Assembly: GCA_001792895.1 (NCBI GenBank)
Contig: MARA01000019.1
Location: 620,001-684,000, forward strand
DNA length: 64,000 nt
Reading direction: 5' to 3'
Source of the DNA: Lentinus brumalis
Lineage: Eukaryota; Basidiomycota; Agaricomycetes; Polyporales; Polyporaceae
Shown here: one piece after another, positions 45,643 to 58,149 of the stretch
Layout of the letters: every line of letters starts with the position of its first letter
How positions within the stretch are numbered: position 1 is the stretch's first letter
Translations under genes and position numbers: made by a program
Notes under the pieces: generated by a model
Seen by the model: only the letters and a program-made list of their open reading frames with translations
Databases searched by the model: none
What the model was told of the DNA's origin: nothing

Positions 45643-46733
45643 ATGGTCAACGCAGCTGTCCCAGTACTCGCCGTTCTGAGCGGCTTACTCGCCATCCCTC
45701 ACTTGTATCGTGTCGGCTCCTTCGTGTGGCTCTACTTCCTCCGGCCTTCGTCCATTCGACGTTACCTCCACGGACCTGCCCCGTACGCCCTCGTGACTGG
45801 CGCGACCGACGGGATAGGCAAGGCCTTCGCGCGAGAGCTTCTTCGCAATGGCTTCAACCTCGTCCTCCATGGACGAAACGAGACGAAGATGCTGAAGGTC
45901 GTAGAGGAACTGCGCACGAGCGTCCGAGAGAAAGCGGGCGCGGACATTCGGTACTTCATCGCAGACGCGGGGCAGGCCGGCGGACACGACTTTGCGAAGA
46001 TGGTCGAACCGATCAAGGATCTGCACATCACGCTGGTGTATCACAATGTCGGAGGCTCCGATGCCAGCCCCGAACGGTAAGTATGTCTCACTTTGCTGTG
46101 GAAGCGACTCCGTGTGTCACCGTGACGGAGTCCTCCCACCGGCTGCGTTTGCTCCTCTTCCCGCTCGTGGCCGTACTTGAATTGATTCTGACGCTATTCT
46201 TTCCTAGACTTGATGAGCGCTCCGAAGACTACATTCACGGCATCATCAACAAGAACGCGTTGTTCGCGCTGTTCCTGAACCGCGCCCTCCTGCCCCACCT
46301 CCGGCGCAGCGCCCAGTCTGGGCCCGTGCTCGTCCAGTTCATGGGCTCAATCGCTGCCGACGTCGCCCCGCCTCGACTGGCGATCTACGCGGCGACGAAG
46401 GGCTTCCTCCGGTCGCTCGCGCGCGGCCTGGACAACGACGAGCTGTTCTTCGACGGCCCGACGGGCGTGCGCTACACGTACCTCGCCGTCGGACCCGTCC
46501 ACGCGGAGAACCAGGAGACCCCGATGGAGGAGAACTTCCGCACGCCGTCGTGTGAGACGTTTGCGAAGGCGGTCATGGCGCGCACGGGGTGCGGGTTGCG
46601 GAGGGTCGCGCCGTATGCGGCTCATTCGTTCTTGATGTGGTTCACGAGCAACGTCTTGGGCGAAGCTGTTGTGGATAAATTCTCTGCGGCGGAGATCCAT
46701 TCTCTAATTCAGCGGTCGAAGCGGGTAGAATAA
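45643..46733 (+). CDS. Short-chain dehydrogenase, HSD17B12/KAR-like (SDR-1 copy c)
   Basis: Exons 45643-46076 (434 nt) and 46208-46733 (526 nt) have the same lengths as copy a; the 131-nt intron starts GTAAGT and ends TTCCTAG. 319 residues. The N-terminal hydrophobic anchor, TGATDGIG, YHNVGG, the GSIAAD active-site Ser region and YAATK are present. It is more diverged than copies a and b are from each other, so it split earlier. It sits 421 bp after SDR-2 copy c on the same strand, about 34 kb from copies a and b. The longer frame beginning at 45519 is an intron readthrough and was not used. Confidence 0.9.
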
Positions 46734-47738
46734 GGACATGCGTATTCTGTTCATGTTGTTGTCATTCATATCGTCTCGAGAGGGGGGGCTTAAACCTGAT
46801 TCGCGACGAACCTGAAGACCCACGGGCGCTTAGAACCTTGTTTCTTACCACCACCACCGTGACGTCGCGACCTCGCCAGAATGTCGCTCAAGTGGGGATT
46901 GACTGGCGTTTAACACTGCTATACATAATAAGGTGAGTCGCGATCTGAGGCAGAGCCACAGAGGCCGCCGGAAACAGGGTTAGTGACTGGTAGTTCAAGC
47001 GAGTTCACCATGGCAGCAAGACTCTGAAGGAACATGTGCATCGACGATCCGCACCACAGGAAGTTACGGGGTGCCGTGGCGTCCGGCGTGGCAAGGGCCC
47101 TAAAACGCAGCTTGTAGGTGGCGCTGCTGCTTCTCTCCTCCTGGACGTGTACTGACCCAATAATGTCTCAGGAGGAACGTGCATACATACCATCTTTGGT
47201 GACCAGTTTGAATGAGCCTCAAGTCCGCTCTGCCAGGCTCTGCCGTGCTGCGATGATATCAACTCAGTCATCAAGTGATGGTGAACGATGGTCGGCATTG
47301 AACGGTAAGCACATTAGCATGCGTTGCTGATAATTCTGTCGTAATTAGTCCCACCGTCCATGTCTAGTGTCTGAATACCTAGTGCATGAAGTTGAACGCC
47401 CCACGGAAGATCTGACACGTCCTGCAGGAGCACATGACGGCAATCACCTCTGTAGCGGCGTACATAGCAGTAGCAACTCACCACTGCAGGCCGACTTAGT
47501 CGACTTTCATATTGAACGCCATCACCGCCATCATTGCGCTGCTCGGCGTTGCCTCGAAACACCCGAGCGATGCGGTGCTCCTTTCCCGGGGGTGTCCGCC
47601 TAATAGCAGTCTTGGCTCACTATTCCTGTCTCCGATCTGTTTGCAAATCTGGGAATGATGAGGAGCTGACGGCGGTCAGATAATACTTATGGGCCCCGCC
47701 CTCGATCGTCTACATTTCCTTTTCCTCCCTCCCCCACG
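46734..47738. other. Spacer, no gene recognised
   Basis: Short frames only. A short piece at about 47500-47580 (FILNAITAIIALLGV) looks TM-like and might be an exon remnant, but no gene could be assembled. Confidence 0.4.
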
Positions 47739-49996
47739 ATGTCCGTCGTCCAGACGGCGGCCTCCACGGATGGCATCGCGGGCCTCGCGCTATCCACCGG
47801 GGTCTCGCTCGCGAGCACACACGGTGCGATGCTTATTGGAACGCTCTTCGGTGTGATGTGAGTGATACTATTTTTTCGAGGAGTTTGAGTATAACGACTG
47901 ACATCCCGTGGCAAGTTTGTATGGTTTGGCCCTCCACCAGAGTTATCAGTATGCTACGACCTTCTCATCGGATTCGTATTTCATGAAGCTGCTGGTGAGT
48001 CAGCGTTCTATCCGAACGCTCTTAAGTGCCTGTCAATAGCTGACCATATTGTGCATTGTGTTGTGTAGGTCGCTTCCGTTATGGTGCTGGAGACGCTGCA
48101 CGTTGCCATTACTGTGCACAGTTGGTGAGCGCAGAGACATCTCGCTCGCTGTACTCAAGTATGTCTTCCGAGGCTAATGGCCCGTGGGCTAGTTATCATT
48201 ATCTTGTCTCGAACTACTTCAACCCCTTGATCTTGTTGAGTGGTGTCTGGTATGTGACCTCTACGCATGTCTGCTATCAACAGTTACGAGACGAGATACT
48301 TCTCCACAGGTCTCTGAATGTGAGAGTTTTCGCGGTTGGTCCTCGTGATAGAACACTTATGAACTTTCGCGAGGTAGATCCTCCCCTTTGTCTCCGTAAG
48401 TCACACCACACCCACGACTGCTCTGTAGGCTGACGAGAAATCAGGGACTCGTTATGTTCATCTCCCAGCTGTGAGCATGGCACTGTCGCCTCTGTTACTA
48501 CTATCGCTCAAACCCCTCAGATTCTTTGCTCGTCGCGTATCCTTGAGTACGTCCACAGCATCGTCGTAGGCCAGACAGCAAAGACTGACCTAGACGGAAG
48601 TCGGTCGTGCTCAGAGCGTCGTAGTCTGGATAGCGGTATGTTCCGAGCTCCTCTTCCATCCTGATCCTGCTGATGCGCCATGAAGCTGTTATTGCTGGCG
48701 GGAGAAGTCGGTGAGACATACCCTCATGTTTCCAGCGGGGCATAGTGGCTAAATGGCTGGCGGTGCGGCTACGCAGGGTTCTCAATAGGTGCGCCCGTGT
48801 GAAACTCTTACGGTGTAATATCAACTCATGACCTCCTCAGCTGCCACCGTGAAAGCGTATGGAACTTCTTGCGACTTTTATTGCCGCTTTCTCACCATAG
48901 TATACACAGGCTCCAGGACCCTTCGTTTCAAGTGACTGCGACCGTTACGGTGAGCGAGGCTTCCTCATGCGCCCGTCGTTATTTTGATGAACTGTCTTTG
49001 CCAGAAACTCAGCGGGATTGGACTGGGGTTGGCCGTGGTCGGTGATAGTGCCCTCACGCTCACTTTGATCTTCGCGTTCCGCAAGAGCCGGCAAGAAGGC
49101 GGGCAGCGCAGAACATCCACGATTCGTATGGAGGCTTTCGGGAACAGCATTGACAAGACCGATATGGCGACCACTGAGCAGTATGACGTACAGACCGGTC
49201 ATAGGCAGGCGGAGTCGGCGGTCGAGCGCATTCAGCTATATATCGTCAATACTGGTAGGTTACGCACGGTATTCGTCCGGATATTGCTCATTTGTTAACT
49301 TTGGCTAGGGCTGCTCACGGGGTATGTGACTCTGTTGTGAAAGATCGGGTTTCTCATCACACGGATGGATAGCTTGTTTAACATGGCGGCCTTCATCGCG
49401 GTAACTATACAAACCTACTGCCCATCGTGACCATGTAGCTGACACCTCTCCCGGTAGGCTTTCGCTCTTCCTTCGTCGCTCATCTGTGGTAGCATCAGTA
49501 TCATCACGGCAAGATGTAAGTGACCCCGCAACTGCCGTGTCGCCTTCTATGCTGATATTCTATCTGCGTCACAGTATACGCGAATAGCTTGCTCGCTGTG
49601 TAGGCAATCCGTGCCTTTGATCCTCGCGCCTTCGGAACTGACACGCTGGAATCACAGGTTGAACACGCGCAAGGTCTCGCTGGCTGGGATGGAGATCTTC
49701 GTCGACAGCTCCTCCGAGACTCGCGTCAGCTTCGCCGAGGTGCAGCGGGCACAGAGCCGGGCAGCGTGGAACGTCCCCTCGGTTGTAAGCACCATTGGAT
49801 ACTTGCGTTACATTAATTCTCTCATATATCTGACGTCCTCGTTTTCAATCATTTGCAGTCGTCGGCGTCTCGAAACCCGCCGCAAATCATGGTGGGCGTT
49901 ATGACAGACACGGAGGCGCTGCGAGACCCACCACCCTCTCCCAGTGTCTTTAGGCGGTTGACCATCGGCTTGAGGAGGGGTTCATTGAAGGGGTGA
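47739..49996 (+). CDS. DUF6534-type multi-TM membrane protein C
   Basis: ATG at 47739 (MSVVQTAASTDGIAGLALST); exon 1 47739-47857 ends GAMLIGTLFGV. Exon 2 is 47916-47994 (79 nt, LYGLALHQSYQYATTFSSD). Exon 3 is 48069-48124 (56 nt, VASVMVLETLHVAITVHS), which equals the 14-nt micro-exon plus the 42-nt exon of gene A without the intron between them. Later exons read YHYLVSNYFNPLILLSGVW, FFARRVSL, GLAVVGDSALTLTLIFAFRK, VERIQLYIVNTG, SLFNMAAFIA, ALPSSLICGSISIITA, YANSLLAV, and LNTRKVSLAGMEIF; a polar tail stops at 49994-49996. A few middle exons (about 48330-48450 and 48600-48950) could not be placed with certainty. Plus strand, unlike A, B and D. Confidence 0.8.
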
Positions 49997-50297
49997 TACG
50001 ATCTGTTCGCTACATTATGTCTTGACTACTTATTGTATGATCTAGTATTACCGGATTAATTGTATGTGACTGACACCATGGACGGAAGCCAGTAGTAATG
50101 GCTCTTTCCAAAGCAGAATCCGCAACTGGTGCTCTGCATTTCGCGAAGCCAACCCACTTGCAAGATCTGACGTATGTTCATAAGTATGCATTCGTGATGA
50201 GCAGAGTGCGTCGCTCGCGTTATACATGAGGTTCTTGAGGTCCGTGATCCTAGACACTACTATATACAGTACTCACACAATCCCTGCTCCTCACATA
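49997..50297. other. 3' spacer between convergent genes
   Basis: Between the DUF6534 gene C and the DyP gene, which converge. Nothing recognised. Confidence 0.5.
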
Positions 50298-52117
50298 TCA
50301 GAGGGCGAACTTGGACTTGAGAGCCGGGATAGAGGGAGCGAAGAAGTACTCTCCTCCCTTAGGGACCACCCACTCCGTAGGGAGGGAGAGGTTCGCGCCC
50401 TGGTTGTTGGGGTCGGTACCCGAGAGCGTCCGGGGGGCAAGGTTGGACTGCTGTCCGATGATGGGGTCGAACCCGGGAACGATGGGGTTCTTCTGGATGG
50501 GGAAGCCAGTGTTGTTGGCCCAGCCTATGGTTCAACCCGTAAGTATGATAACTCTTGACGAAGCTCTCTGAGGTAGTGGACGTACTCTGCTGGATGAACT
50601 GGAAGCCGTTGACGATGTTGCTCTGGTACGCTGCGAAGATGAGACCACTGATATCCAAGAATCTCAGTACATGCAACACATCGCAGAATAACAGGACCGT
50701 AACGCACCGGCCCAGCTTCGTCTTGCCCGACTTGGCCTCATCCGGCGTAACCTCGGGACCAAACTGCACGCCGCGGCGGATGATACGCCTGTTCTCGGTG
50801 GAGATGCCAAGGTCCTCGAGGTCCGCGCGAGGGTTTGTCTTCCGCGTGTGTGCAGCGAAAGGGCACCGGTCTTGGGTGTGGGGGTCGTCGGGAAGTCGTA
50901 CCTGAAGTTGTTGTTCTGTTGTGCGTCCACGCCAGCAGCAGGGTTGTCCTGGAGCGGAAACAGGTCGATCGGAGCACCTGTACATGCAGTGAGCAAAGGT
51001 CCCGGGCATGGGGCTAACGTGGGGTAGAACGTACCACTCTTCCAACGTCCGACAAGACGAGCACCGAGGAGCTCGCTGCCTTGCTCGGGAGTGAGGCCGC
51101 TAGCCTTGATGGCGTTGTCCTTCAGGAACGTGTTGAACTCGGGAACGAGCTGGAAGAGGTACCGGAGGGCGAGGAAGCTGCCGTCAAGTGCCCAAGCCGG
51201 GCGAACAACGGGTACTGGAGGGTTGCTGCCTGCGACGATGTCGTTGTCACGGCCACAGAGGATGACACCCTGCCTGACAGTCTCCTGGCCAGGGTTGGGC
51301 TTCGTATCGAAGTCCTTGACAGCGGGCTGAGAGATGCCGTCGAGGAAACCGAAGCTGGTCAAATGTGAGCATCGAGATATTCCACTTGCGACAAGTGATC
51401 ATGCGTGTACGTACTGCTCATGGCCTTTCTCATCTTTGGGGCGGACCTGCCCCTTGATAGTGAGGACCTCATGCATCGTGGCATTGTGGGCTCCGATGTT
51501 GAAGATGCCGTTGACGATGGCTTGTGTCGCAGTGACAGTAAGCTCGGAGTCTCCGGAGACAAGGACAACACCGTGAATCGGGTTCTTGAACGCTGGAATC
51601 CAGTTTGGGACGAAGTTGCCGTTCGCATCTGTGCTGCCTGGGTCGGCGAGGGTGGCAGAGTCGGCAAACTGGCCTTTGGCGAAGGCTGCATCGCCAAGGT
51701 CGTCTGTGATGCCCAGCTGCCTCCGTGCATCAGCATTTGTATGTGGCCGACGCCAGCGCAGTCATGCACACCTTTACGAGTCCCGAGTGAGAGAACGAGA
51801 TATTGATGCCGGAGAGCTTGACGAGTGGAGCGGGCTTGCCCTGCTCTGTGGCTGCCTTCTTGGCTGCCGCGATCTTCGCGCGGTCATCCTGGACCTGAGG
51901 GGTGGTGGTGATCAGAGGGATGAGCAGCTTGAGCCTCTGCCTGAAGGCCTGGACGTCGTCGTCGATCTGGAAGAGCAGGTAGTGCTGGACCTTCTTCGGG
52001 AGGCCGGCACTGAGGATATGGGGGGTCAGACGGCGTCGCAGACGGTAAGCTCATGCATACTCACAGAATGTCGCCCTGGACGTTGGCGATATCGAGAGGT
52101 GGGACGGTAGTGGACAT
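50298..52117 (-). CDS. DyP-type (dye-decolorizing) heme peroxidase
   Basis: ATG at 52117 (MSTTVPPLDIANVQGDIL), first exon 52117-52065, about seven exons in all, stop at 50298-50300; close to 500 residues. Family hallmarks: NISFSHSGL, FGFLDGISQPAV (the GXXDG motif with the distal catalytic Asp), CPFAAHTRKTNPR (region of the proximal heme His), RRGVQFGPEVT (distal Arg region), GLIFAAYQSNIVNGFQFIQQ, and WANNTGFP followed by GGEYFFAPSIPALK near the end. The enzyme uses H2O2 to oxidise dyes and phenolic or lignin-model compounds in the family members studied. No N-terminal signal peptide is visible, so secretion is uncertain. One base is missing in a run of C on the coding strand at 50874-50876, directly before the CPFAAH motif. 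Confidence 0.92.
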
Positions 52118-53795
52118 GGTAGTCTGTACAGCTCACTGATCAGTTACTAGCGGCTGAACAAGACGAGGAGATCATTTACTTGAGTGAGTGGATATACAGG
52201 GCTCAGGATAGGTCCGGGCACTTCTTATATGTTCGTCTTGCGCGCCCCGCAGGACTTGGGACCGCCCGACCCCGTTCCTGCGGACGAGCACAACCACCAA
52301 ACACACCCGCAACGAATCTTGGTGCTCCGCGCACAAGTCGGAGATTGGATAGCATTGGTGGAGCGCCGCACCGAGCAATGAACCCCCGGTGAGGATGGGC
52401 CGCGGTCACACACAGGACAGGCGGACTATCCCGTCTCTGCCACTGATCGCCCTCTTTCCTGCATTGCACTAGCGGTGAGCGTCCACTCCATGGTTCCGAA
52501 CAACATAGAGGCGCAGGAGAACTCACTGCAGCAGACTGTTCCTCGTCAACGCTGGCAGTTGATGCAATCCGGCGCGACGGTAGCTGGCTCCTGACATGCC
52601 CTGAAGTTTGCAAGATTTCGTGGAGCAGGCTCTGTTACTTCCCGGGTAACGGGCTTCTGGGCTGGCCGGAGGTAGTCAGTGCGGTATTGGAGGGAACATC
52701 GCGCAAACTGGCCCTACAACAGTTCCGGTTAGGCGTAGTGGTGTATTTCGACGTCGCGGTGACACTTCGCCGTTGATTGTGCATGCCAAGGCCGCACAAC
52801 AGAAGTCCAAAGCCAGGAACACAGTTCAACGCTCGCACTGGTCCGGATCCCGAGCGCGATGGAGTTGTCAATGCCAGGTAGCGCGAAAGGGCACTGTCGG
52901 GAACCTAAATTGACATGCGGATATCCATCGACATCACCATACTAATCACCCATAGGTATGGAGACTCACCGTGTTCAAGTTGCTGTGACTGTTCATGTTC
53001 CCGGGCCATCGGAAGTTGACGTCTGCGCGGCGGTTTCGAGTCTAAGAAGACCCGCGAAGTTGCGCCCGCCACAGCTTCCGTCAACCACACCCGCCGCAGA
53101 AGCCCCGTCGTGCGCAATTGCGGGCGGACATCGCGCCCGCCCGGTTGACTCTAGGACACCGCAGGGTGTCGACGAGCGCGTTCGCAAGTACGCAGCAGGC
53201 GCCTGTGTACGTGGAAGACCCGGAGTCGGAGCGCGCAGAGGTTCGTATGCGACCCAGATGCTGCTTGGAATCGGGGTTGTAACTGCCAGGGATTGATCTT
53301 CCTGTCTACTGGCAACGAACAATTAGATGCACCACCATACGCCAACTCGGCCACGCTGCAAAGTAAGTACCCGTGACTGCCGGTCGAAACACCTACCGGG
53401 CGATCGACAGTCACATACTGCGCACCGGATGCAGCAGAGCTCCTAGCCAAGTCTGCGAAAGGGATCGGAGGATGCGACGTACGTTCACACCCATCATGAA
53501 GCGGGGTATTGGCAATACATCACCGTGTCGTCTACGGTCTAACCCATGATGATGAGTACCGAGGATACGAGCGTCGAGCGTCGAGCACCGCGTCCTCGCC
53601 TCCGAAAGATCCAGGTTCTCATTGTTCTGCTCCGGCCTCCAGCTCGGGATGCTCCGTCTCGATGCCCAATCCATGCAGTCTGATTCGTTCCTCAAGTTCT
53701 CAAAGTGCTCTAGCGGCATGTCAACGTCGTGGTCCTGGATGTCGTCCAGGGAGCCGGGCTGTCTCCGTGTACGCCCCCGCCTCCACAGAGACCGT
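52118..53795. other. Spacer, no gene recognised
   Basis: It holds the DyP promoter on the left and the OPT 3' region on the right. Frames such as 52958-53296 (plus) and 53411-53863 (minus) lack motifs and overlap in ways expected of GC-rich noncoding DNA. Confidence 0.45.
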
Positions 53796-56700
53796 TCACG
53801 CCGCAGGGCACCCGCCACACAGCCCATGCCCACACCCGATACAGCTCGCCACACCCACGCCAAACGTCCTCAACACCAGGCTCACGACGCTCACGACGCC
53901 CTCCCCGAGCACGAACCCGCTCGCGACGATGACGAGCGTGATCCCCCCACGGCCGTGGCGGCGGTAGTACACGTGCTCGACGACGCCGCCGATGAGGCGC
54001 GCGAGCGAGAAGGAGGGCGTGTTGAGGAAGCCGATGGCGAATGCGACCCCGGAGGGGACCCATTTGGCGTACGGGTGCGCGGAGCGCGTGGCGTGTGTCT
54101 TGAGGGCGGCGATGCCCCGAAGAGGAGGGCGAAGGCGAGCATGAAGGCGCCAGATTTCTCTGGGAGGTCGCCGTCGCCTGCGGGAAGGGGGGGAGGTCAG
54201 CGCTGCCCTGTGGAGTGGAGAAAACACGGCTTACGGAGGAGACGCGCGAGGCCGAGCCAGACGTAGGCGGTTGGTGCAGGGAAGGACGGCCCTGGGATCT
54301 CGTATGCGCGCTGGTAGAGCGTGTAGGCGGTCGTGGTGACCACTATCGAGAGGCAGGAGCCGATGAGCTGGCCGTAGAACTGCGCGCGGGGCGAGGCGCG
54401 GATGAGGTGACCGGTCTTCAGGTCCTGCATGAGGTCGCCCGCTCTGTGAATAGAGTGAAGCGGAAGGGGAAAGGCGCAGGGAAGTCAGTCAGCCATCGCG
54501 GAGCGCGAGTGGAGTGGGAAGAGCGGGTAATTGAGGGTGGAGGATGGACAGGGACGTGGACGTGGACGGGACGTGGACGGGGACTTACTGCTGTGCGCCG
54601 GCCTCGGCGACGCCACCTGCGATGATGTTGGCGACAATGTTGCCCGGCTGGATCCAGGCGAAGAAGAGCTGGCTGATCTTCCCCAGTCCGCTCACCGGGT
54701 TCAGGTCCGTCTCGCCCAGTGCCCGGACTCTGCGCAGCCGCCACGAGCCACGATCACCGCCAGTTAGTCAGAGCGCAGGAACCGGCCGGGAGGAATGCGG
54801 GGGGAGTGACGTACCCGAGGACGCTGAGCAGTCCGCCCATGATAAAGCCGACGAGCGTGGCCCACGGCTTGATGCCCTCGTCGCCGAAGACGGCCCAGAC
54901 GAGGACGGTGCCGAGGACGATGCTGCCCGCGAGGCCCCAGAGGACCCAGGCTGTGGGCACGAGGCGGTCGTCGGACTCGACCTCCTTGCTCTCTTTGCTG
55001 TCGGCGTCGGCGGGGCGCACGCCGGTGAGGCGCAGGTAGACCTTGGTGTGGAGGATCTCGGCGACGACGGGGACGAGGGAGACGAGGCTGTCGGAGCACA
55101 TGATGGCGAGGGAGACCCAGAGGATCCAGCCGCGTGCGCCGGTAGTCATGTCGCCGACGGGGCCGGGGGCCCATCCGGAGTACTTGGAGAGGGGGGAGAG
55201 GATGCCCCAGCCTACGAGCATGCCCTGTAGCAGGATCTACGTTAGCGAATGTCGGGAGATGAGGCTGAGGGCTGTGTTGTGCGCACGAGGTTCATGCTGA
55301 GGGTTGTTGGGAAGCCCATGATGATTCCTTGGCCGATGTATGACAGGCTGGGCGTGAACCACCAGAGCCAGTTGGACGCTAGGTACGTCCCGAAGAGGGG
55401 TATCGTGAACACGACGGGGAAAAAGTACGCAGCGAGCTGTCGACGAAGTCAGATTTCCAGCTCTCGCTCCTTCTGCGAAGACCGACCGTCATGACGCCCG
55501 AGGCAGCGAAGCTCCAGGTGAGAGCGCTCCAGCCTTCCTTCTCTTCTACTACGACTTCGACTTCGACGTCGGGGTCGTCTGGTGTGCGCAGTGCGTCCGT
55601 CTCCCGGGGCGTGGGCGTGGGCGTGAGTGGCTCGGCAGCGTTCCCGTCATCTTCGTCGGTGGCGAGTGCGTTGTACACGGGGCGGTGTCGCAGGGTATCT
55701 GGGGGCGGCATGTTGTGTAGCACGGAGATGAGCTGGCCGGTCGCTGTGCCGGAGGGGAATGCGAGCTGCTCTTCGATGATCTGCGTGGAATGCACGATTA
55801 GTTGGTGAGGATTGCACGGTGATTGGCATCGTGAGGGAAGCACGATTTTATCTTGCGACGCCTGCGCGATCGCTGTGGGCCGCCAGTGTGTAGTCAACCG
55901 TATGTAGAGCTCATGACCAAGTCTGCGCCCGTGGGCAGATCCTCGGCTGACTTTGTAGGTACTACTAAGTGACGGAGTTGCACTCATAGAGTCGTCGCAA
56001 TGCTGCACTCGACCGATCAGCGGTCGATGCGACCTCCAAAACTCACGGGAGACTCTCGGGAGCGTCAGTCGCGCATACGAGTCTGGCAGCGCCGACCACA
56101 ACCTTCGCAGGGTATCAACTCGCTCACTATCAGAGGCCGGGAGAAACGCACTTACCACTTGCTTCCGCAACGGCGGCGACAAGAACACCCTACAAGACAC
56201 GCATCAGCATCAGCATCAGCTCCCGTCCCCCCATCGAGAATCGGGAGAGACCAAGGAAGGGCGCACCCGAAGAAGGCGACGGCGCAGGACCAGCCGACGG
56301 CGCCGAGCCAGGAGAGGTGGAGGGGCGGGACGCCGTCGCGGGCTTCGTCGAGGAGGCTGAGGGCGGGGAGGATGCCGACGAAGCCTGCTGCGAGGGGCAT
56401 CTGCGTGTGCGTGCGTGCGTGTCCGTGTGTCAGTGTCGGGAGGCGTGTCAGTATCAGCATCAGTGCCCGTGTCAGTGTCAGTACCATGTCGGGAGAAGTG
56501 TCGGGAGGCGTGTGGGGGAAGGTCGTCAGTGTGCAAATACAATAGACGGAGAGCTAGAGCTTACGGTGCCGGTGGCGACTGCGGTCGTCTGGAGGACGAC
56601 GTTCTCCTGCGGGGACATGGGTTTGCGGAGGAGGCGGGAGAGGAGGAAGCCGATGAGGGCGGACTGGAGGGACATCCTGCAGCGGGGGCGGGTTAGCGGT

Positions 56701-57087
56701 TAGCGGTTAGCCATCGTATGGTCATATGCCACCGGGGCGCGGGAAGCGGGAGACGGGAAGAGGGCGGGCGTACATGCTGATCCAGCCGGTCTGGAGGCCG
56801 AAGTAGAGGTTCGTGAAGCATAGGAGACAGCCGATGAGCAGGCCGAGGAGGACCGCTCTGACCTGTGCAGTGCGGGAGTTGGAGTGAGTGTGAGTGCAAC
56901 TGCTGTGTGGGACGCGAACGGAGTACGTACGGTGAAGTCGGCCTGGCTGCCGTCTATAGCTAGTGGGGCCGCGACTCGGAGCGGGTGCGTCTGTGCAGAC
57001 GTCTTCGGGCGTCGTCAACGATAACGATTGCTGTACTATGTCTCGCGTCGGACTGACCTGAAGAAGCCGGAGATGCTCATGTTCGTA
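53796..57087 (-). CDS. OPT-superfamily oligopeptide transporter
   Basis: About twelve exons; the first is not fixed (an acceptor-like ATAG precedes 57087, and ATG codons near it do not splice in frame). Conserved TM blocks in order: RAVLLGLLIGCLLCFTNLYF with GLQTGWISM, VVLQTTAVATGTMPLAAGFV, LSWLGAVGWSCAVAFFG, EEQLAFPSGTATGQLISVLH (the OPT signature region), a 90-residue polar loop, FFPVVFTIPLFGTYLASNW, SYIGQGIIMGFPTTLSMNL, MLVGWGILSPLSK, ISQLFFAWIQPGNIVANII, GDLMQDLKTGHLIRASPRAQ, PSGVAFAIGFLNTPSFSLAR and ITLVIVASGFVLGEGVVSVV. The Cys-rich end is CIGCGHGLCGGCPAA. The gene should import peptides or metal-ligand complexes with protons. One base is missing in the CCCC 54115-54118, at the LLFGGIAAL block. 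Confidence 0.88.
56400..56530. repeat. Imperfect GTGTCAGT-type simple repeat in an OPT intron
   Basis: Multiple TGCGTG and GTGTCAGT/GTATCAGCATCAG units on the plus strand, in an intron of the OPT gene. A smaller CAGCAT array (56200-56220) and a GGACGTGGAC array (54553-54588) lie in other introns of the same gene. Confidence 0.7.
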
Positions 57088-57457
57088 CTATCATGAACGG
57101 GAACGCCGTGACGAGGATGTGGTTTGGGTCCAAGACGGCTCCGACTTTCGCGGAGTCTATTCCACGCTTGCTCAGCGTGTGGGTAGGCGCTCGTGGCGGG
57201 CCGGACGGTATACTTATGACGGCATGCACAGCGTGCGTGCGTGCGTAGGAAACGTCAGAGCGAAGCAAAGCTAGGGATAGATTGCGAGGATACACGAGGG
57301 TACAAGCATATCGTGAAGAGTCGTTAGTACGTGTGGTATCATAAATGAGCAAATGTCCATGTCCGCTGTCCGTGCAACGATGCGAGAAGGCCAATCTAAG
57401 AATGGTCGCTCCAAAGATAGATGGAGAGTCCGCAGTCTACACGACGTGCCAGGAGAG

Positions 57458-58149
57458 CTATGCCAGCGCAAGCCATGCACCGCCGGTGAAGCCCGCGCAG
57501 AGTGCGGACGCGACGGCGAGCCATCTGGGGTGGAGTGTCCAGCGCGTGAAGGCGCCGCTTGTGATGACGGCGACGGTGTTGCTGCCGACGGCGGCCTTCC
57601 AGGAGCTGTAGTCGAGGATGGTGCCCGGCTGTGCTGTTACGGTGCCCGCTGTGGCCGTTGGTGCGAAGGAGGGCGTGAAGGTGTCGACGATGGCCTGGGT
57701 GTTTCCTGGACGGGACGGGGCAGTCAGCAAGGGAGAGGCAAGGGGTGTGCGTGGGCACGTACCAGCAGCATCGGTGGTGGTGTAAGTGTATTCGGTGATG
57801 CCTGTGCCGGGAGTTGCTGGCTGGCCGACGGGGCCTACTTGGCCAGCGGCCGGGGTTGTCGTGGTAGGTGTGGCCGTTGACGTGAGGGTTAGCCTGGGCG
57901 CCGCGGGTACGTCAGGGAGTGCACTCCATCTGGTAGTACGGCTACTCACAACGTCTGTGTGGTCGGCACACCCAGCTGATCCAAGGTGGTGACCTCGACG
58001 ACCGTCTGCCCGAGTCTAGGACCAATCAGCTCATACTGTTCGCGCAGGGAAGGAGAGGGCGCTCACTCGTCGATTGTGGTGAACTGCTGGGCGTGCACGC
58101 AGAGAGCGCAGAGACCGAGGACTGCAGCAACGAATGCAAACGGCCTCAT
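57458..58149 (-). CDS. Small secreted, probably GPI-anchored surface protein
   Basis: ATG at 58149 opens a clear signal peptide (MRPFAFVAAVLGLCALCVHA) ending in a likely AQQ cleavage site. Further exons read LGQTVVEVTTLDQLGVPTTQ, then a Thr/Pro-rich stretch, and NTQAIVDTFTPSFAPTATAG with DYSSWKAAVGSNT; the frame stops at 57458-57460. The last 20 residues (WLAVASALCAGFTGGAWLAL) are a hydrophobic GPI-type signal. Four exons, about 170 residues. No domain is recognised; Ser/Thr content suggests O-mannosylation at the cell wall. It lies just upstream of the OPT gene on the same strand and is divergent from OLA1 with 326 bp between starts. Confidence 0.82.

Noticed and set aside
45519..46733. 404-codon plus-strand frame that includes SDR-1c exon 2
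   Set aside because: Its first half is out of frame with the conserved SDR exon 1 and arises from reading through the intron.
9025..52117. A secondary-metabolite gene cluster
   Set aside because: SDRs, transporters and a peroxidase are present, but no polyketide synthase, NRPS, terpene synthase or P450 was seen.
53411..53863. Minus-strand frame that would extend the OPT protein
   Set aside because: The other frame ends CIGCGHGLCGGC, as OPT proteins commonly do, so the shorter end at 53796 is preferred.
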